Both the position numbers and the translations under genes were made by a program. A model generated the notes under the pieces. It did no database searches, was not told the DNA's origin, and saw only the letters and a program-made list of their open reading frames with translations. A stretch of 64,000 bases of DNA from Sambucus nigra (taxonomy: Eukaryota; Streptophyta; Magnoliopsida; Dipsacales; Adoxaceae), in contig OX422208.1 in the NCBI GenBank assembly GCA_949130495.1, positions 393,226,561-393,290,560 on the forward strand, read 5' to 3'. Positions 60,645 to 64,000 of the stretch are shown here, in pieces. The first letter of the stretch is position 1; each line of letters starts with the position of its first letter.

Positions 60645-60826
60645 GAAAAACTCTATTGTAACCGAAGTGTAGACTGAATTTTAGTCAACAAACTGATGTG
60701 TTCAATTTTTATTGGTTAGTTTTTGGAGTCCACGCTAGTGAGACCCAAAAACCAACCAATAAAAAATGAACTCATCAGTTTATGGACTGAAATTCAGTCT
60801 AGACTTCAGTCAGTGTAGAAATGCTC
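60645..60826. mobile_element. 182-bp foldback MITE, copy 2
   Basis: Same length as copy 1. Flanked by TAGAAGAAT (60,636-60,644) and TAGAAGAAC (60,827-60,835), an 8/9 target duplication. Arms of about 85 bp pair across the element ('agactgaattttagtc' with 'gactgaaattcagtct'; 'ggttagtttttgg' with 'ccaaaaaccaacc'). The right end CAGTGTAGAAATGCTC matches copy 1. Confidence 0.9.
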
Positions 60827-61934
60827 TAGAAGAACTGAAAAAGTGAAGTGATGAAACTGAAAATAAGCTTTCGATTTTGTTTCGGGCGTGGCCCTTAGGT
60901 AAGGACAGCATTATACTACTTTACTAAAGTCTACTAAGCTTGGTAGTGATTGGTATGGGAAAATGATGTATGCATTGAAATTGTGCATAGAAAATTTACC
61001 GAATGTACTTTAACAGTATTGTATTATGATGTGGGTCTCGTCAGAGTACAAACCCTTAAATTACAATCTCGATAATTTTGGAGTAAGTGTATCATGACCC
61101 ATTGGTATAATGCACACTACACTTTCCCATCTCGGATTGGGTGCCCACCAATATCCACTGCTCTTACTAATTCCAACATCATGCTGATTATAATATATAT
61201 TAGAAAACCGAAGAATGGAGATGTCACTAATCCACTATCGAACTTCCTTTTCTTTTTCTTTTGATTTTTGGACTGAAGATTAATAGAAGAAGTTAAATTC
61301 TATTATTTTAAAGAAGGTGGCAAACATCACAGTACATAAGTGCTGATTTTTTATATAAGAAAATTGCATCGAATTATATCGTTCTGCTGAGCAGTAAAAA
61401 TTGTGACAGTATTTTGCAACTCTCATGCATACTAATGTCCTTTTTTTCTATTACCCTAAGTCATTCTCATTATATCAATAATTAATCACCAATGATAGAA
61501 TTGCACAAGATAGAATAAAGGGATGAAGATAATTTTCTGAATATAAAAACTGACTAAGAACGACGCTATCAAAAGTTTTAACCTGAATGACAAGTTTTTG
61601 CATAAATCAAAGTGATTTTCCTTATCGAATAAAATTGATTAGGTATCAACATGATGCCTTGGGATACAATGGATACTATGGTACACTTATTGAGAGAAAA
61701 AAGGATGGGGTTATGCATGTTGCTATATCCCAATAGATGCAATTTGCATCCATCTAATGGGAAAAAAACACTAGTTATGTTACGTTCAGATCTCAAAAAA
61801 CACACATTAAAATACACTACAAAAGGAAAAAAAAATATCTTGTGGTAAGTATCCAAAGGAAAATTCTAAGTAGCTCACATTTCGGACCATATTTGAACCA
61901 AATGCTTTATGCGGCAATTTTGGTCTGTGGTCGC
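60827..61934. other. Region downstream of ACC synthase
   Basis: AT-rich, no independent gene. The part nearest 61,934 should include the ACC synthase 3' untranslated region; I could not choose a polyadenylation site. Confidence 0.5.
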
Positions 61935-62937
61935 CTAATTCCTGGCTCGAACAAGTGGGGAGGAAGAAATAGGTGAGTGAGGTGACATCATGCGCGGTGT
62001 CATCATGATATCATCATACAGCCGAAAAGATAAGCTGACTTGAAGATTGCTTCTTCTACAATGCTTCTTAGCATTCACAGGCACCTCAAGTTCCTTGGCT
62101 TTCAGCACAAAGCTCCTAATCCTTCTAAGAGCAACCCGCATTGTCTCATCATTCATATTTGCAAAGCAAACCCTAAACCACCCTGGCTCAGAGCAATGGA
62201 ACGAAGATCCAGGAGAAACGTTGAGCTTCACATCGTGGATTATGATCCGCCATAATACCATCTCAGCTTCGACAGTTGGCCCGCTGAGAAGCCTACGAAG
62301 GTCCATCCAGAAAAACAGGCCTGCGTTGCTCTTTAGGCTTCCAATGCCAACTTGTTCAAGCCCCCTAGTGAAAACCTCCTGCCTTGCACCCAATCTTTCT
62401 CCACTCTCAACGATGAATTTTTCAACGAATAAATCATCCGATAGCATTGATGCTATCAGATGCTGTGTTTGGGTTGAAACTAGACCGAAACTTGACATTT
62501 TTCGCGCACAATTTACGACTGCGTCGTTGTATGAGTACACGATGCCAACTCTAAACCCGGGAAAACCCATGTCCTTGGAGAGACTATACACGATGTGGAT
62601 TAAATCACGGTTGCAATCCATTTCTTCGATTATCTCAGCAATGCTAATGAAGGCGGGCTGCTTGAACACTGTGGCGGCATATATTTCATCACATACTAGG
62701 TGGATGTTCTTTTCATTTGTGAATGTCACTAGGCTTTTTAGAGTGTCTTTGTCTAAAATGGTGCCTAAAGGGTTTGAGGGGTTGGTTATGAGCACGCCCT
62801 TTACTTTGATGTTGGACTCTTGTGCTTTCTGATATGCTTCTTCCAATGCTTTATTGGTGATCTTGAAGTTGTTGGAGCTCTCGCACATAATTGGACAGAG
62901 CTCCACCCTGGTTCGCCACCTCAAATCCCGATCGAAT
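61935..62937 (-). CDS. ACS: 1-Aminocyclopropane-1-carboxylate synthase, last exon (type 1)
   Basis: ACC synthase converts S-adenosylmethionine to ACC, the committed step of ethylene synthesis; it is a cytosolic pyridoxal-phosphate enzyme of aminotransferase fold I. This exon starts after a TGCAG acceptor, completing a split codon before FDRDLRW, as in plant ACS genes, and encodes 333 further residues to the stop at 61,935-61,937. Visible motifs: [21 protein letters not shown] (cofactor-contacting Asp and Tyr), [14 protein letters not shown] with the Schiff-base Lys at codon 62,574-62,576, [14 protein letters not shown], and [19 protein letters not shown] with the substrate-binding Arg. The C-terminus has [11 protein letters not shown], resembling the CDPK site, then TP, SP, SP and SP in [17 protein letters not shown], the MAP-kinase-site tail of type 1 (ACS2/ACS6-like) isoforms, whose phosphorylation slows turnover in the family. 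The frame is intact. Exons 1-3 lie beyond the right edge. Confidence 0.95.
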
Positions 62938-64000
62938 CTGCAGTCAAAGGAAAGTCTTGTTAGCTGATAGTGTCAAGATCTCAATTTGGCAATTGGTGGA
63001 TTTGAAAATTGCAAATAGGGGTGCAAACGAGTCAAATGGACGAACTAATAGGTTACTCGAGCTTTGTTTTTAAAATCTTTGGCCTCTAACCGGGCAATCA
63101 TGAATAAATGTTAGTAGTTTGATTTTTAGATGATGCACTTTTGTATCTTAAAATAATATTAGTTATGGATATAGGATAACAAATATTTTGTTTTTATTTT
63201 TAATCCCTATTTACAAATTATTGACTGAATTGATATGCTGTGATTGATTTACGTTTTATGACGCTTTATGAATATGAGTTTGCACCAGCAGCTTTATTAA
63301 AAAATAGAGACTAAAGTTATAAATGAAATATTTATCCTATTTTCAAAATACATATTACAATGAATCCGAAATTTACGAAGCCTCTTAATTTTTATACTAC
63401 CTTCGTACAGTTCTAGTATAATTTTAAATTAATCAACAAGAATTCTGTAAGCTAACAAGCTTTAAAATATATTAGGTTTTGAATTGACTTGAACAATTTC
63501 ATATGTCCCCCAGTCCAGCTAAGATTTCACTGGAATTGAAGATGCCCCTCATTTCCTCTAGTAATTTTCGGTCATTGTCAGCTATGGTCAAGTGACAGTG
63601 AGTGGTTTCTGTAATTTATTATTTGTCTTTGCAGAAAATTTATTATTCTCATGTCCCACCAATAATTCAGCCTAATTCATGAGTCACACACACACACTTA
63701 CATATTCGGGTGCAAAAACAAGCCTTGAACTTTCAATTTTTTGCAAATAACCTCGTCGTCTCATTAATCCCATGAAGTATATATTCTATTAGATATAAGC
63801 TTTTGGGGAGTTTTTAGCAACGGGTGTTTAGTAACATGGGGAAGTCCTTATAACAAAATGCATAACTCGGGGGTATTTGCGCTTTTGAGTCTATTACATT
63901 TACATATAAATATAAATGTGGTTGACTATTGGTTCCTTGTTAGGGTAGTTGTGTTATATATTTATTATAATTAAGAAGCCACCTAATCTTACCTATAAAG
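62938..64000 (-). other. Probable ACC synthase intron, running off the window
   Basis: Begins with the acceptor TGCAG on the minus strand (ending at 62,938). No upstream ACS exon was found in three frames to 64,000; the expected preceding exon ends at the ...YYPG motif. The intron therefore seems longer than 1 kb, or the gene is interrupted. A short (CA)n lies at 63,687-63,698. Confidence 0.55.

Noticed and set aside
62047..62832. 261-aa open frame on the plus strand
   Set aside because: It is the exact antisense of the ACC synthase exon; the minus-strand frame has all conserved motifs.

Overview
This window is nuclear DNA from a flowering plant, most likely a eudicot with a repeat-rich genome; I cannot name the species. 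The evidence is the transposon content: Ty1/copia polyproteins of plant type, LTR retrotransposons primed by initiator tRNA-Met, a CACTA transposase and a Helitron. The single clear host gene is a plant 1-aminocyclopropane-1-carboxylate (ACC) synthase, with a canonical intron boundary. No bacterial, organellar or CRISPR-like content was seen.

Layout. 1-1.4 kb: copia pol relic on the minus strand. 1.4-4.6 kb: a possible Ogre/Tat LTR tail, a 169-bp satellite block, a PIF/Harbinger-like element (TTA target duplication) and the 3' end of a CACTA element. 5.28-18.46 kb: a solo LTR of a large-LTR family ('family A', target duplication ATGGG). It was split by a 405-bp MULE-like element and by a roughly 9.2-kb Helitron whose 3' end (hairpin plus CTAG) lies at 18,142. 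The Helitron carries a degraded fragment of a WVD2-like/TPX2-family gene. 18.5-29.4 kb: an old plus-strand copia element interrupted by a 6.08-kb CACTA element (20,837-26,919) with intact CACTA/TAGTG ends, TTA duplication, TNP2 transposase relics and eight satellite units. 29.8-33.6 kb: mostly unassigned DNA with a Helitron-related stretch. 33.6-40.3 kb: a family A retroelement with about 3.6-kb LTRs and a 2-kb internal region without coding capacity (LARD-like). 41.6-43.3 kb: SIRE-like copia gag relic with primer site and LTR.

44.23-59.27 kb: a minus-strand copia element with 0.3-kb LTRs and recognisable gag, protease, integrase, RT and RNase H. A 9.5-kb gag-only element of TR-GAG type (47,781-57,279, target duplication GATAA) sits in its integrase zinc-binding region. 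A second 405-bp MULE-like copy and a 182-bp MITE are also inserted in it. The TR-GAG LTRs each hold an array of 12-bp palindromes spaced at multiples of about 21 bp. 60.6-60.8 kb: second copy of the 182-bp MITE. 61,935-62,937: last exon of a type 1 ACC synthase gene on the minus strand, whose upstream exons lie beyond the window.

Almost everything here is a layered record of insertions, and target-site duplications fix much of their order. Except for ACC synthase, no coding sequence looks functional as host protein. I found no new multi-gene system; the most unusual structures are the phased palindrome array, the gene-fragment-bearing Helitron and the satellite-bearing CACTA element.
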